Origin: Hemerocallis citrina
Taxonomy: Eukaryota; Streptophyta; Magnoliopsida; Asparagales; Asphodelaceae
Assembly (NCBI GenBank): GCA_017893485.1
Contig: CM030361.1
Span: 138,712,461 to 138,776,460 of the forward strand
Direction of reading: 5' to 3'
Length of the DNA stretch: 64,000 bases
Below the pieces are notes generated by a model. That model was not told the origin of the DNA. It did no database searches and saw nothing but the letters and a program-made list of their open reading frames with translations. Position 1 is the first letter of the stretch, and each line of letters opens with the position of its first letter. Below are positions 34,301 through 46,940 of this stretch, piece by piece. Made by a program: the position numbers and the translations under genes.

Positions 34301-36757
34301 ATCGAAGTTTTGTCTTAACTTGGTGGAGGATAAGCTACGACATATTGTAGTGCCAAAAAATAATAAATCTTTAACACAATCTAGAAGACAAGCAAACCTC
34401 TTTTAGTAAATCGCACATTCGTTGCATTTTCGCTTCCATCAAAGAAACCTCCTTCTTAGAGTTGAGTTTCTGTGAATTTCCCGCTACACCATCTTGCTTT
34501 GAAGCACATGCACCTTTAGCAAAATGCTTCTTGTCCAATTGATCTAGGGGTGTATCCTGTAAAATGAATAATAAGTTAAATTAACCAATGTTTTTTCTTC
34601 ATTATGGATGCTACCAGAAACTGCAATAAGAAAATGAAAATAGCCGTCTTCTTAAAACTAATAATTGAGCAAATCAATACAGGTGTTAAACAGGCAATAA
34701 TGGAAAATTGGTACCTCAATATGTCTCTTGGATTCTTCCTCAAAAGAAAAAAGAACTAATTATCCAATTTTCTCCAGTTATCTTTTATTGTTTTCAGATG
34801 TTATTTTTCTTTCATTCTTTTGAAATTTTAATCAGTAAAGTCTATCTAACTTTAATTCTCCTTTGACGAATCAAGAAAGAATGATTGTAAGGAAAGCTAT
34901 GACAGAACAAAACAAAGATATAACCATCCAAAAAAGGTTAAATTTCTCGTAGGTTGTACATATGAACCTTTTGATATTTTAATACACAACTGCAATTAAG
35001 AGTACTATATGGTTGCATTGCAATTAGGCCACTTTGCAACTATACACCTGTAAGGTCTAGTTAAAGTACACAATGTATGTTTTATGTGTTCACTTCATTT
35101 GGGGTTTCCGAGCAAACAAGCTATTGAAGCTTTTTATTTTAACATGCACCAAATCAAGCTAGACTAAATATTGGTATATATGCTTAAGAGTTAAACTCCT
35201 TCGATGCACTATACGCCCAAAAATTATTTTAAAAAACAAAAGGAAAAAAGAACCATTTAGAAGCCATCTTGACATAATTCATATATTATGCCATTTGGGA
35301 TCAAACACTATGAAGCTTTCCTGAGATCTAATCCCTTGATTCTCTTCTCCTTTTGATCCACTTTCTAGTCTTCTATAAGCCAATTTATATCATTGCACAT
35401 TTATATGTATATGTAAACTTGGAACTCAGACTGTTCAAGAGGATACTTTTATTTCAATCACAGATAGCATAAATCACCAGAAAACAGTCTCAGACTCTAT
35501 CACCATTGCATTCTAATAGATGTGCTGCTTTACACCATGTTCACATGTAGATTGACTCCAGCAAGCCTTATCAAACTAGTCAACAATTAAAAGACTACTC
35601 TACCAAGAAGACTAGTAATAGTGATATTATTCCTCTTACTACCATTTTTACCTGCAAGAAGTTTCCAACAACTGCTTAATGTAGATACCAGCATTTTAGA
35701 TGACCGGTACCAAATACATGAACTAGGATTGAAAATCAAGAAGTACAAAGAGATTACTAAAATATAATGCAACTTATCAGCCAGCACAGGTTGATGCGCA
35801 AGATACAATGTAACTGACTTAGTTATAGTCCTGGCCCCGTGACTTTTCTCCACAAAATCATCTAACGCCGCAAGCATATGAATAGTGGTCACTAACTAAA
35901 TTCAATAGAACTCAATTACCAGGCAACCGAAAAGCTAAGTTCAGCAAAATATATGACGTAATAATCAACTTGGGCAAAAATTTCATAAGTACTGAATCAT
36001 ACCTTCGTAAGAAACAGACGTTCTGCACGCTGTTGAACTGTGCCGCCAGTTTTCAAACCTAGCGCTGCTAGAGCCTGCCAAACAATCTCCACAATCAATA
36101 TAACAAAGGATATTAAAATTATTTATGCACTTCTATGTTTTTTTGTCTTCGTGAAGTATGAAGGCAATATTAATATGCTTGGAGCTTGACAAGTACAAAC
36201 ATTCAGAACGCTAGCTAAGTAAAAAATGGTGGCTATAAAAGGTAGCATATGAATTACAATTGAAGTTACATACTGCAAGCAGCAAGGTTAGAATGAAAGA
36301 AGTCTAACCTCTTTTAACTTTTCAGGACCCACTTGAATAAGCTCTTCCACTGAACTGTAGTAATCAAGATCAATCGCAGATTCCTGAGATGGAATATTTC
36401 CATTTTCCAAGCCGTTGTCCCATCCAAGTACCTTACCGGCAGCCCAAAGCTCCTCAAACTCAGCCTCAACCTGTCAGAAGTTTTGAATATGTCAATACTT
36501 TAATAGTTCTCCAAATAGAAGGAAATAAGTTCTTTGTTAGTATCCATCAACCACAATAAACATTCAATTACAACGAAGAAAATTGTTATAGGTTAAACTT
36601 AATTCAGTACGGCTAATCGTATCACATGGAGTATCAAGGTATCAACTTACACAAAAAGGAATTAATAGCAAAGTGAAGCAGGAAGAGAAAAATCATGGAA
36701 ATAACAGATGTGCATGAAGGAGATGGGTGAGTGTGCGTGCGCGCACATGCACGTCTA

Positions 36758-36797
<40 letters not shown>

Positions 36798-39700
36798 TTA
36801 TATTGCTATTTTACATGTGTTCTCAAAACTAGCACCGGTACGAAAACCTGATACCCAGCCCCGGCCCCGGCATTGGAACGGAACCGACCCATTCTATTCG
36901 GGTCCGGATTTTAGGACCCATTGGAATTTCGGGTCTGGTCCGGGTCAACTTAAAATGGCTCCGACCAGGACCCAGACTCAGACCTGAACAAAAAAAAACT
37001 ATATAAATACCCGAAGTCCCTAACAATTTTGCAAAAGAACCCTAACATTTTGTTCAATTCTTTTTTTTGGTAGCTGATTAGAAGATGGGGGATAATGATG
37101 GTGATGGATATGAAATTAATCGGGTCTCATGTTATTTCCCAGATCCGGACCCGACCTGATTCTCACGGGTTCGGGACAGGTCGGGTCCAATATTTGGACA
37201 CGTAGAGTAACGGGTCCAAGTCGGGTCCTGCACTACCCGGACAAATAGGACCCGATACCAATGCTACTCGAAACCTCAAACGTTGACGAATTTAATTTTT
37301 TAAACTAAGTCACAGATAGATGACAAAATTATACATAAAGAGCAGTTGCAGCAACTCAATCCCCTCCAGATAGTACTAAGTGTATTTTTAAGCAAAAATA
37401 TATCTTAAGGATAAAGTTAGCATCAGGAAGATCCATGAACTAGGACATTCCAGATGATTTATATTGTATATACCACAAAACTAGAGAAAGCCTTCAAATG
37501 AACAGAAAAGTTTTGAAATTATCATGCAACTTATTGTATGACTAGAAAAATGGAAACTGTACAGCAAAGCTGAGAAATTTTAAGGCTACACAAGTCAAAG
37601 AATTAACCTTTGAAAATATTCGTCCAAGATCTTGCAAGGGCTCTGTACGGTCAAAAAATGATATCAGGTACTCCAAAACATGCTCCAAGTACTCCCTATA
37701 TTGCCTGGACAAATTATGCAATTGAGACAGAAGATGGAGCTAAAAATATATTACTAGAAAGATATTGTAGAATCTAATTAATGGACATGCCAAAAAATCA
37801 GAAACCTACTTCAACATCTTTCTACAATATATGGAATCTGTTAAAGAGTAATAAATATAATTCTTTTCTACCGAATGTTGGCCTGCACAAAGAGAAACAA
37901 TTCCAAATTCGACCACCACCCTTGAAATGATTATAACTGATCTTTTCAATTAGACTTCAAGTCTATCTATCAGCCATAAGAAAAAGAAGCTAGAATCCAA
38001 TTGGCTAAAACATTTAAACATCTATCACAACTCCAAGTGGGCCAGCAAAAATTAAAATACTACTTAGCTGTAAAGGTAAGCCAAACATATTACCTTGTCA
38101 GCTTCAAATTGCTTGAGATCTTCTGAGTTTCCGAAAATTTATCCAGGTACGTGGAATAGTCAATGGGCTCTCCAAATTTTGAGTTGATGTACTCATTGTA
38201 CAATTCATGCATGTCTAGGTACCGGCCAAAAGCTTCCTACAACATATCAACAGTCATTAGAAAAGGTAAAAAATTATTATTCTATGTACCATACAATTTC
38301 AGAGAACATACAGAATCTATGGAACTTTAACCTGTGGTACCTATTCATGATCTACCTACACATAATAGTAATGGAAGTAAGCATCAAAACTAAACTGTTC
38401 AGCATACGCATAGCAAAATAGTATGCACCTACAGCATCCACCATTTATAGGGTTATATAGACAGATTGAAGGATTGCCTAGGCCTTACCATGCATGCCAG
38501 CATGATCCTACACGCAAAATTGTAAAATCCTGCAAGGATTAAAATATGCATCACAATAAAACATCTGGACAGGATCAATTTATAAATTTCTTCTCGTTAA
38601 AAATAAAAATGCCAAAAGCTGCAAATACTGATCTTCCACCAACAACGCTCAGAAATCATAACCACAACAATGCAAGAAACTAACATGACTATCTATCTTA
38701 TTAAGTGCTTGTTTCCTTATTCACAGTAATATATTCATATGCTTAGAGGCAAGATATAAAATCCAACTTACGCAATGTATGAAAATCTATCCTATTAAGT
38801 GCTTGTTTCCTTATTCACAGCAATATATTCCTATGCTTAGAGGCAAGATATAAAATCCAACTTACGCAATGTATGAAAATCTTATGATTCTTTAAATAGT
38901 CCAGACTCCAGAGGGACCCTTTTTTTGGCATTTTTCTTGTCACATCGGTTTCCACCAATTTTGTAAAGTAAACAAACCTATTGGAAAACAAGGGTTTGAA
39001 GATTCTAAAATGATCTTAAGTTATTAGGGTTTTGAGATGCTATATTTTGGACGGCTTATTGTTAAGGTAATAGAAGAGGACGGGCTGGCATTTTAGAAGG
39101 TGAGTGGAGGATGATTAGGCGAGGGATCGTCCTGGATTGCATATGTAAAAGAAATAGAGAAGGTCATAAATGGATTCAACGAGAGAAAGGAGATCCAACC
39201 GGTTGGGTAAAAGGGAGACAACGCCATCAATAATGCTAGTGGCCTAAGATTGATAAAGAGAGGTCAGTGATTATCTCTTTTGTTCTTCACATTCCCCTTC
39301 TTATCTTTTTTTATTTCTTCTTTGCTAAATATCACCCATGCAATCAAATTCAAAGGAGAAAGGTTTGAATTAGAGCTTTTGAATTGATGGAAATGCCAGA
39401 ATTTATGTTATTCGGTACTAAGAGTTTGACGCTTCGAACCCTTTAATTAATTAAGTGGAAGTACCGACCAAATCAGAGAGTTTAAGAAGTCAAAGCCTAG
39501 TACCGAAGTAACATTCATTTTGTCATTTCTATTAACTCAAAGGCCCTTGCCCTTTAAATTGATCACCATGGATAATAATCAGCAACAAAAAAAAGGAAAA
39601 GGAAAAGGGGGAATGTAAAGAGAAAGGAGGCAATCATTAGTGTCTCTTGACCATCTCTAAATACCATAATCGATATTAATGATGTCTTGCCTTCCGCTGG

Positions 39701-42700
39701 CCAATTGGATCTCTCATAACTTTCCTCAAATTCATTTTCAATCTCAGCAACAACTCTATTCTCAACTTCTTTGCCTTCTCTTCTATCTATAATCCATGGC
39801 AATCCCCTCGCCAAATCCTCCACCCACCTCTAAAAACCCCTCCCCTCTTTCTCAAGGGCAAACAATCCCGGACATAGCATCACAAAAGCATAGTAACCAA
39901 GATCATTCCAGATCCTTCAGACTCAAGAGCTCTGATACAAAATGCATCGGTTATTCACTTGGACATCTCATCCCGGGGTCATATGACTCCTAAATATCCT
40001 CACTGTTGATGTCTTCTTCCACAAAGTTTGGCCTTTCCCAAAATTCTTTACACTCATGGATTTGTAAAAGTCAATATATTAACAGCATTGTGGTCCTTGC
40101 CATGCTTCTTGTGAGTGGCTGACATTTGAGCTTCTTTGTTGTCATCTTGTGCAAAGAATAAAGGTTAATATTTTATCGAGTGATGGTTATAAATTCTATA
40201 TTATACTAGTTCTTAACGAAAAGGTATACATTCTGCTAAGCACAAATTCATAAACTAACGTTTGAATATGTATCATCTATTAATGGGAAGGAGTCAATGC
40301 CTAAAAAGATGCTGATTTGTTCAATGGGTATTTATGGAGTGCCACAACGAGCTCTCATTAGTACTAATCTATTATAACGTAATCTATTATAATGTTGAAG
40401 ATTGATGTATGTTCCTAGATAGTATAGTAAATAGCTTGATGGTCTATCTTCATCCGGAAGACGAAGTGGAAGAAGCAAGTCAGCAACTTTACGTGTGTTG
40501 CACAACTTGACACTAATAATTGGGGCGATGGCACCTCATTTCATGTTCTCCCTTTCACCTCTTTGCAAATAGTCATCCTCTTTGTGGATCTGTCCAAGTG
40601 GGTGTCTTGATTGTGGATGAGTTCTACAACAGGTTGCTATCGTTCATTAACTTTAGCTTTCAATGAGTTCATACCAAGTAATGCAATGTGCATCGTCCTT
40701 CAGCGGCAAACAAGGAAATAGTCAATAAATTGGAAGGTTTTATCTTATTAAACTTGGTCATATTGGTGTATCCTACATTAGCCAGGGTATAAATGTAAGC
40801 ACTCCAATTGGAGGTTTTCCAAATACAAAATCCAAATCTATCAATTTGTTACATACAGTCTTGTCTTATTGATATTGTCAGCTTAGGTAATGTAATAGAG
40901 ATACTTACTCTCTTGTTGTTATACATAGTATTTAGAATTTGGTACATCCAAATCGTTTGCATGCTTTTTTTCACCTTTATAATTAACTGATATAATTCTT
41001 CATGCAATACCACCTTTAAAATGTGTTCTTTGGTACCAACTTTGTCTTATATGAACCATCTACATTAAATAATTGTGTAGTCCACTTATCTTCTTTGGTT
41101 ATATAGGTAATAATTAAGAGAAAAAAGATTCTAGAGTGACACTCATTTAGCATGCATTCCTCCCATCAAATCCATGTTCCACATTGTTCAATTTGATCTA
41201 CATGTCATAAAATACGAGGATGTGAAATCATGAAGTTTTGCCCACATATCAGGGCATCTCATATCTTCGATTGCTAAAAGCTCATTCATTTTGCAAGTAC
41301 AAGATGAATGGGTGAAGCAAGTTGAAACTTAGTGACTTTGCATTTCCATATATTTTATGACATGTTCCACATCGTTCAATGTGATCTACATGTCATAAAA
41401 TACGAGGATGTGAAATCATGAAGTTTTGCCCACATATCAGGACATCTCATATCTTCGATTGCTAAAAGCCCATTCTTCGATTGCTAAAAGCCCATTCATT
41501 TTGCAAGTACAATATGAATGGGTGAAGCAAGTTGAAACTTAGTGACTTTGCATTTCCATATATTTTATGAGATGTAGATCACATTGAATAGTGTAGCATT
41601 TGCGGAGAGAATGAGAGATGCATGTCAGGTTTGACACTCTAGGAAACTTTCTACTTTCCTAGGGTGACACCTTAGATCATTTTTCTCAATAATTAACAAA
41701 AAAGCTTGGACTAATTTAATATTAAGATCTTTTGTGTGCTTTGTAATCAGAAAGTTGACAATTGGGTAGTCTCTGAGAAGCACCTTAACAAGTTGTGTTC
41801 TGCCCGAATATTATATAGTAAACATATTAAAATTGTGTGGTTATTACATGAACACCCATGAGTAGGGTAAAGATTCGGAATCAACCTTACTTCCAAAAAT
41901 TCAATTAACCTGTGACTCGATCCTAAACCAAGTATTCTAATTGCAAATACCGCAGTTAATTTTAATCAAAGGATAATTTTTTTTGTCCCATTCAAAAATA
42001 ATGTAGCAAATACCTTATATTATCCACAAATCAACATGCATTTGTCGGCACTTTGCCCACTCCATCAAAAACTAAAAACTAAATCGTTGTCTGCAAGCAT
42101 CAACACTCCCACACAAAGAAACAAAAACTTACAACCTTAACCCAACAAATATCAATCATACATTCCTCGTGCATCACTTAACTATGCCACTTCTACTTAT
42201 CACAAAAGCAAGTTACTGTTTGCATTAACCCTTGAAACAAACTTCCACACACACCACATCCACAATTCAAACAACAATGTGAAAGTGAAATAAAGAATTA
42301 CCTCGCCACTAAATTCAATAACCGGCTCCTTTTTAAGCATCTCCTCAAACTCTTCCCCCACATCCACCACCATCGCCGATGGATGCCTCCTATGATACTC
42401 CCTTATCTAAACCAACCAAACAAACAAATAATCAACTAAACATTAAAATTAAAATTTAAAAAAAAAAAAAAAACACGTCGCAAATACGACGAACCTCTTT
42501 CAATCTGTCATAAAAAGCACTGAAAACATTCGTCCCCCCGCTGGGCGTCTGCCCGCCGAGCGCGGCGATCTCGTCCTTCCTCGCGCCATCCTTGTCCTCG
42601 TAAATGTCAACCTGTTCGAAATTCAATAAGTAGAGAGAGGAAAGTTGGTTAAAAGAAGAAAGATGAGACAGGGATGAGAGGGAGAGGTACGGACGAGTTT

Positions 42701-42868
42701 GTGTGTGGTTTGGATGACGGAGTGGATGACGTTGGCGACGCGGTGGGACTGGAGGAGGCGGTCGCGGGCGGAGGATGGGTCGCGCTGGAGCTCCTTGACG
42801 ACGAGGCGTTCGAGGCGCTCGATGTCTTCGTGGGAGGAGCGGGTGACTTCTAGAAGGGTCGAAGACAT
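31381..42868 (-). CDS. SF3a60: Splicing factor 3a subunit 3 (SF3a60, ATROPOS orthologue)
   Basis: Encodes the 60-kDa subunit of SF3a, part of the nuclear 17S U2 snRNP that engages the branch site. Exons assembled by eye (minus): 42868-42695, 42611-42495, 42406-42302, 38236-38094, 37704-37608, 36470-36309, 36074-36003, 34556-34398, 34270-34193, 33299-33171, 32450-32304, 31527-31381. All are GT-AG, giving 509 codons plus TAA; human SF3A3 is about 501 residues. N-terminus [20 protein letters not shown] is PRP9-like. Residues about 250-290 ([20 protein letters not shown], then [16 protein letters not shown]) match the SAP-like domain. [19 protein letters not shown] (about 391-410) precedes a matrin-type zinc finger, [19 protein letters not shown] ending HQHGMRC (about 416-443). 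The end is [13 protein letters not shown]. The exon 1 donor is uncertain (see findings). No lesion seen. Antisense to the TEs on its right and close to the LINE on its left. Confidence 0.96.
32641..32860. other. Segment within SF3a60 intron 10
   Basis: Intron 10 (33170-32451) contains gtgagaaagtcccagccaca and tccatatctccccccaatg, which look transposon-derived but too decayed to name. Introns 9 and 11 show nothing recognisable. Confidence 0.25.
34557..36002 (-). other. SF3a60 intron 7
   Basis: 1446-bp AT-rich intron with no repeat or ORF I can identify. Confidence 0.6.
36762..36797. repeat. (GA)n microsatellite in intron 5
   Basis: agagag tract with one interruption, just upstream of the hAT MITE. 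Confidence 0.95.
36830..37266. mobile_element. hAT-type MITE in SF3a60 intron 5, 437 bp
   Basis: Flanked by near-perfect 8-bp repeats, ctcaaaac (36822-36829) and ctcgaaac (37267-37274). Termini TAGCACCGGTACG and the reverse complement of TAGCATTGGTATCG are inverted repeats. The interior is rich in gggtccgg/ccggaccc motifs. Eight-base duplication and TAG-type termini indicate hAT. No transposase. Confidence 0.82.
38700..38881. repeat. ~91-bp tandem duplication in intron 3
   Basis: tattaagtgcttgtttcctt to acttacgcaatgtatgaaaa occurs twice in a row (from about 38697 and 38788) with two or three differences. Confidence 0.9.
41167..41575. repeat. ~200-bp tandem duplication in intron 3
   Basis: catgttccacattgttcaat to catttccatatattttatga repeated (41167-41360 and 41361-41575). 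The second unit has an extra internal cttcgattgctaaaagccca duplication. Confidence 0.9.
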
Positions 42869-42946
42869 GGCCGAGGTTTAGAGAGGGAGGTGGAGAAGAC
42901 GATTTGGGGGAACTTGAGGGAGAATAGGGTTGTTTTTTTTTTTTTT
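42869..42946 (-). promoter_or_regulatory. 5' UTR / proximal promoter of SF3a60
   Basis: Only about 60-80 bp of apparently unique sequence separates the ATG from a poly-T tract and the foldback element. No TATA box is evident. The core promoter must lie here, inside the transposon arm, or further upstream beyond the retrotransposon. Confidence 0.35.
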
Positions 42947-43347
42947 GAATTTTTTGCCGTAATAGGCTACTTTTTGAAAATATTTGCGATTTTGGGCCAT
43001 TTCCCTAACTATTAGCACTCATGGGCTACTTTGTGCCACGTCAGCAGCGGCTGCTATTCTCATTAGCGACCGTTATTAGGAATAGCGACCTATTTTTAAT
43101 TTTTTTTGAATTTTTTGTTTTCCGTCGCTATTCCCACTAGCAACCTTAGTATAATGAGGTTAGTCAGCTCGAATGAATGTATTGAGACACTTAGAGATTT
43201 CTAAAGAGCTTTCCTAAAAAATTTAAAACTGAGGTCGCTATTGGGAATAGCGACCTTAGTATACTAAGGTCGTTATACTAAGGTCGTTATTCCCAATAGC
43301 GACTTCAGTAGGAAACACAATCTTCTCAGCGATCTCATTATAGTAAG
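42947..43347. mobile_element. Long-TIR foldback element, left part
   Basis: gaattttttgccgtaatagg onward is an inverted copy of 53626-53845. The arms share actttttgaaaatatttgcg, actattagc, ggctactttgtgcca and gtcgctattcccactag. This side also carries several ggtcgctattgggaatagcg palindromes (43060-43310). The element is split by retrotransposon B at 43347/43348. MULE-like by architecture; superfamily not proven. Confidence 0.78.
43343..43347 (+). other. Target-site duplication of element B (left)
   Basis: gtaag immediately before the 5' LTR, repeated at 53626-53630. Confidence 0.93.
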
Positions 43348-43966
43348 TGATATGGCTAAAAATAGGATTAAATCGGGACCGTTCACATCGGACACGAATC
43401 TTAAAGCTCAGGGGTAAAACGGTAATTTCACATGCAAATGGGTCCGAAGCGGGTACTGGGTCTCCTTCTCACAGATCCAATAACCCGCGAACGGATCCAC
43501 CTCAGCTGGGTACGGGTCCCGACCCGATACAAACCCAGTCCGACAGGATAGAATTAGGGTCTCTGATTGAACCAAATCAACGGGCCTGATTCGCGACTAT
43601 CCACTCACCGGGAATTAAGGGATTACATTCCTAATCTGATTACGAGGATTTTATGCCTTATCCGATCACAGGAATCACATTCCTTATCTGATCCCAACGG
43701 CGACTATAAATACCCCACACCCATCTCCATTAAGAAATAATCAATCTTTTTCTACTTAAACGCTCTTTCATAATCATTTCTGGTTACTGACTTGAGCGTC
43801 GGAGGGTGCGTCGCCGGGATCAACCCCGGTGTCTCGCACTTCCTTGCAGGTGAACGGCGGGAGTCAACGGTCAAGCTCCGGTGGAACAGGTTAGGTTTGC
43901 TATTCAGATTTTCTAAGAACTCACAAATACTATCTGTTTGCCCCCACACCGAAATTAGCGGCAACA
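43348..43966 (+). repeat. 5' LTR of element B
   Basis: 619 bp, TGATATGGCTAAAAATAGG start and ...agcggcaaca end. Related to but distinct from the A-family LTRs. Confidence 0.95.
43704..43712 (+). promoter_or_regulatory. TATA box in the B 5' LTR
   Basis: ctataaata in cggcgactataaatacccca, conserved in all LTRs of the window. Confidence 0.65.
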
Positions 43967-43968
43967 GA

Positions 43969-43987
43969 TTGGCGCCGTCTGTGGGAA
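43969..43987 (+). other. Primer-binding site of element B
   Basis: ttggcgccgtctgtgggaa, two bases after the 5' LTR; identical in A3. Confidence 0.85.
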
Positions 43988-44039
43988 CCCATACGAATAG
44001 CAGCCCCTCCTCTTCCCGTTAGTCCGATCTTCTCCAGCC

Positions 44040-44605
44040 ATGCCTCCGAGGAAAGTCAGGTCCAGATGGTCCAACCGTGGGCCCAACCCTGCCGATCAGC
44101 AAGAGGTAGTCCCCGTCCAACCTGCTCCGCATCAGGGACAACTCCCGCTTCAAGTGGAGGACCCTCTTCAACAAGATCAGCCTCCTCTTCAGAATCAGCA
44201 ACCCCCCAAGGGTCCTGCCGGTCCACAGAATGCCGGTGCGGGGGGCTCCCGCATGAAGCAACCTCTCCACTAAGACCGCGTCTCCATACACAATGCCTCT
44301 CCAGATTCTATGGCCTCCCATAATCGCCGAGCTTCTGACTTCCAACAACAAGTCCCAAATCGGCCGAAAGAGGTGGACCTTCGCCACCGTCTGGATGAAA
44401 AGCAGGCCCGAGAGGGAACCTCCCGCCAACACCGTCCGGATGAGCGATCTCCCCGCCGCTGAGAATACAGAAGGTCTCCTACCCGGAGGGGGCAAAGAGA
44501 ATCCCCCGAGCATCACAGAAGAAGACCACGCTCCCCCGCGGGTCGGCAGCAGCCTAGGAACGATGAGGCCCCAATCACCCGTGCCGAGATCCAACGAGTT
44601 GGAGC
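44040..44605 (+). pseudogene. gag N-terminal remnant of element B
   Basis: Begins MPPRKVRSRWSNRGPNP at 44040 after the same ...ccatgcctcc leader junction as A3. Collinear with the A1/A3 gag N-terminus (SIHNASPDSMAS, DLRHRLDEKQARE, SPAGRQQPRNDEAPITRAEI). Two in-frame stops (44271 and about 44459). Homology stops at about 44600 where the 117-bp array begins; the capsid and zinc-knuckle parts are missing. Confidence 0.85.
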
Positions 44606-46940
44606 ACAACTCTCTCATAGAGTTCCTCCTCACACTCGTCTCACAAACAGCTTTTTCCCAGAGCCGGGCTCTTCCGCTCTGCTCACCTCCGAAGCGGACC
44701 TCTTCTCAGACAGTTCGGAGCCCACAACTCTCTCCTAGAGTTGCTCCTCAAACTCGCCTCCCAAACGGCTCTCTTCCAGAGTCGAGCTCTTCGCTCCGCC
44801 CACCTCCAAGGCGGACCTCTTCTCAACGAGTTCGGAGCTCACAACTCTCTCCAAGAGCTCCTCCTCACACTCGTCTCACAAACAACTCTTTCCCAGAGCC
44901 GGGCTCTTCCGCTCTGCTCACCTCTGAAGCGGACCTCTTCTTAGACAGTTCGGAGCCCACAACTCTCTCCTAGAGTTGCTCCTCAAACTCGCCTCCCAAA
45001 CGGCTCTCTTCCAGAGTCAAGCTCTTCGCTCCACCCACCTCCAAGGCGGACCTCTTCTCAATGAGTTCGGAGCTCACAACTCTCTCCAAGAGTTCCTCCT
45101 CGCACTCGTCTCACAAACGGCTCTCTTCCAGAGTCAAGCTCTTCGCTCTGCCCACCTCCAAGGCGGACCTCTTCTCAACGAGTTCGGAGCTCACAACTCT
45201 CTCCAAGAGTTCCTCCTCGCACTCGTCTCACAAACGGCTCTCTTCCAGAGTCAAGCTCTTCGCTCCGCCCACCTCCAAGGTGGACCTCTTCTCAACGAGT
45301 TCGGAGCTCACAACTCTCTCCAAGAGTTCCTCCTCGCACTCGTCTCACAAACGGCTCTTTTCCAGAGCCGGGCTCTCCCGCTCCGCTCGCCTCTGAAGCG
45401 GACCTCTTCTTAGACAGTTCGGTGCTCACAACCCTCTTCTAGAGTTGCTCCTCAAACTCGCCTCCCAAATGGCTCTCTTTCAGAGTCAAGCTCTTCGCTC
45501 CGCCCACCTCCAAGGCGGACCTCTTCTCAACGAGTTCGGAGCTCACAACTCTCTCCAAGAGTCCCTCCTCGCACTCGTCTCACAAACGACTCTCTTCCAG
45601 AGCTGAGCTCTTCGCTCCGCCCACCTCTAAGGCGGACCTCTTCTCAATGAGTTCGGAGCTCACAACTCCTAGAGTTGCTCCTCAAACTCATCTCCCAAAT
45701 GGCTCTCTCCCAGAGCCGAGCTCTTCGCTCCGCTCGCCTCCGAAGCGGACCTCTTCTCAGACAGTTCGGAGCCCACAACTCTCTCCTAGAGTTGCTCCTC
45801 AAACTCGCCTCCCAAACGGCTCTCTTCCAGAGTCAAGCTCTTCGCTCCGCCCACCTCCAAGGCGGACCTCTTCTCAACGAGTTCGGAGCTCACAATTCTC
45901 TCCAAGAGTTCCTCCTCGCACTCGTCTCACAAACGGCTCTCTTCCAGAGCCGAGCACTTCGCTCTGCCCACCTCCAAGGCGGACCTCTTCTCAACGAGTT
46001 CGGAGCTCACAACTCTCACTAAGAGCTCCTCCTCGCACTCGTCTCACAAACGGCTCTCTTCCAGAGCCGAGCTCTTCACTTCGCTCACCCCCTAAAGCGG
46101 ACCTCTTCTCAACGAGTTCGGAGCACACAACTCTCTTCTAGAGTTGCTCCCCAAACTCTTCTCCCAAATGGCTCTCTTCCAGAGCCGAACTCTTTGCTCC
46201 GCCCACCTCCAAGGTGGACCTCTTCTCAACGAGTTCGGATCTCACAACTCTCACCAAGAGCTCTTCCTCGCACTCGTCTCACAAACGGCTCTCTTCTAGA
46301 GCCGAGCTCTTCACTTCGCTCACCTCCGAAGCGGACCCCTTCTCAACGAGTTCGAAGCTCACAACTCTCTCCTAGAGTTGCTCCCCAAACTCTTCTCCCA
46401 AATTGCTCTCTTCCAGAGCCGAACTCTTTGCTCCACCCACCTCCAAGGCGGACCTCTTCTCAATGAGTTTGGAGCTCACAACTCTCACTAAGAGCTCCTC
46501 CTCGCACTCGTCTCACAAACGGCTCTCTTCCAGAGCCGAGCTCTTCACTTCGCTCACCTCCGAAGCGGACCTCTTCTCAACGAGTTCGGAGCTCACAACT
46601 CTCTCCTAGAGTTGCTCCCCAAACTCTTCTCCCAAATGGCTCTCTTCCAGAGCCGAACTCTTTGCTCCGCCCACCTCCAAGGCGGACCTCTTCTCAACGA
46701 GTTCGGAGCTCACAACTCTCACCAAGAGCTTCTCCTCGCACTCGTCTCACAAACGGCTCTCTTCCAGAGCCGAGCTCTTCATTTCGCTCACCTCCGAAGC
46801 GGACCTCTTCTCAACAAGTTCGGAGCTCACAACTCTCTCCTAGAGTTGCTCCCCAAACTCTTCTCCCAAATGGCTCTCTTCCGGAGCCGAACTCTTTGCT
46901 CCGCTCACCTCCAAGGCGGACCTCATCTCAACAAGTCCGG
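44600..46940 (+). repeat. 117-bp tandem array, about 20 units
   Basis: A conserved point (ggagctcac or variant) recurs at 44601, 44717, 44834, 44952, 45069, 45186, 45303 and so on to 46588, 46705 and 46822, a period of 117. Each unit contains tctcaacgagttcggagctc, acaactctctcc, agagtt.ctcctc, tctcacaaacggctctcttc and cacctccaaggcggacctct. 117 is a multiple of three and several frames stay open for many units. Confidence 0.95.

Larger units (their letters stand above)
38237..42301 (-). other. SF3a60 intron 3 (4065 bp) with local duplications
   Basis: By far the longest intron of the gene. Holds two recent tandem duplications (listed separately) and a stretch at about 38990-39990 that looks like old inserted DNA: it has an open frame at 39796-39993 and an agctctgatacaaaatgcat motif reminiscent of retrotransposon termini. 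I cannot identify the insert. Confidence 0.7.

Noticed and set aside
39796..39993. Small gene inside SF3a60 intron 3
   Set aside because: 65-codon frame without recognisable similarity, in old inserted DNA.
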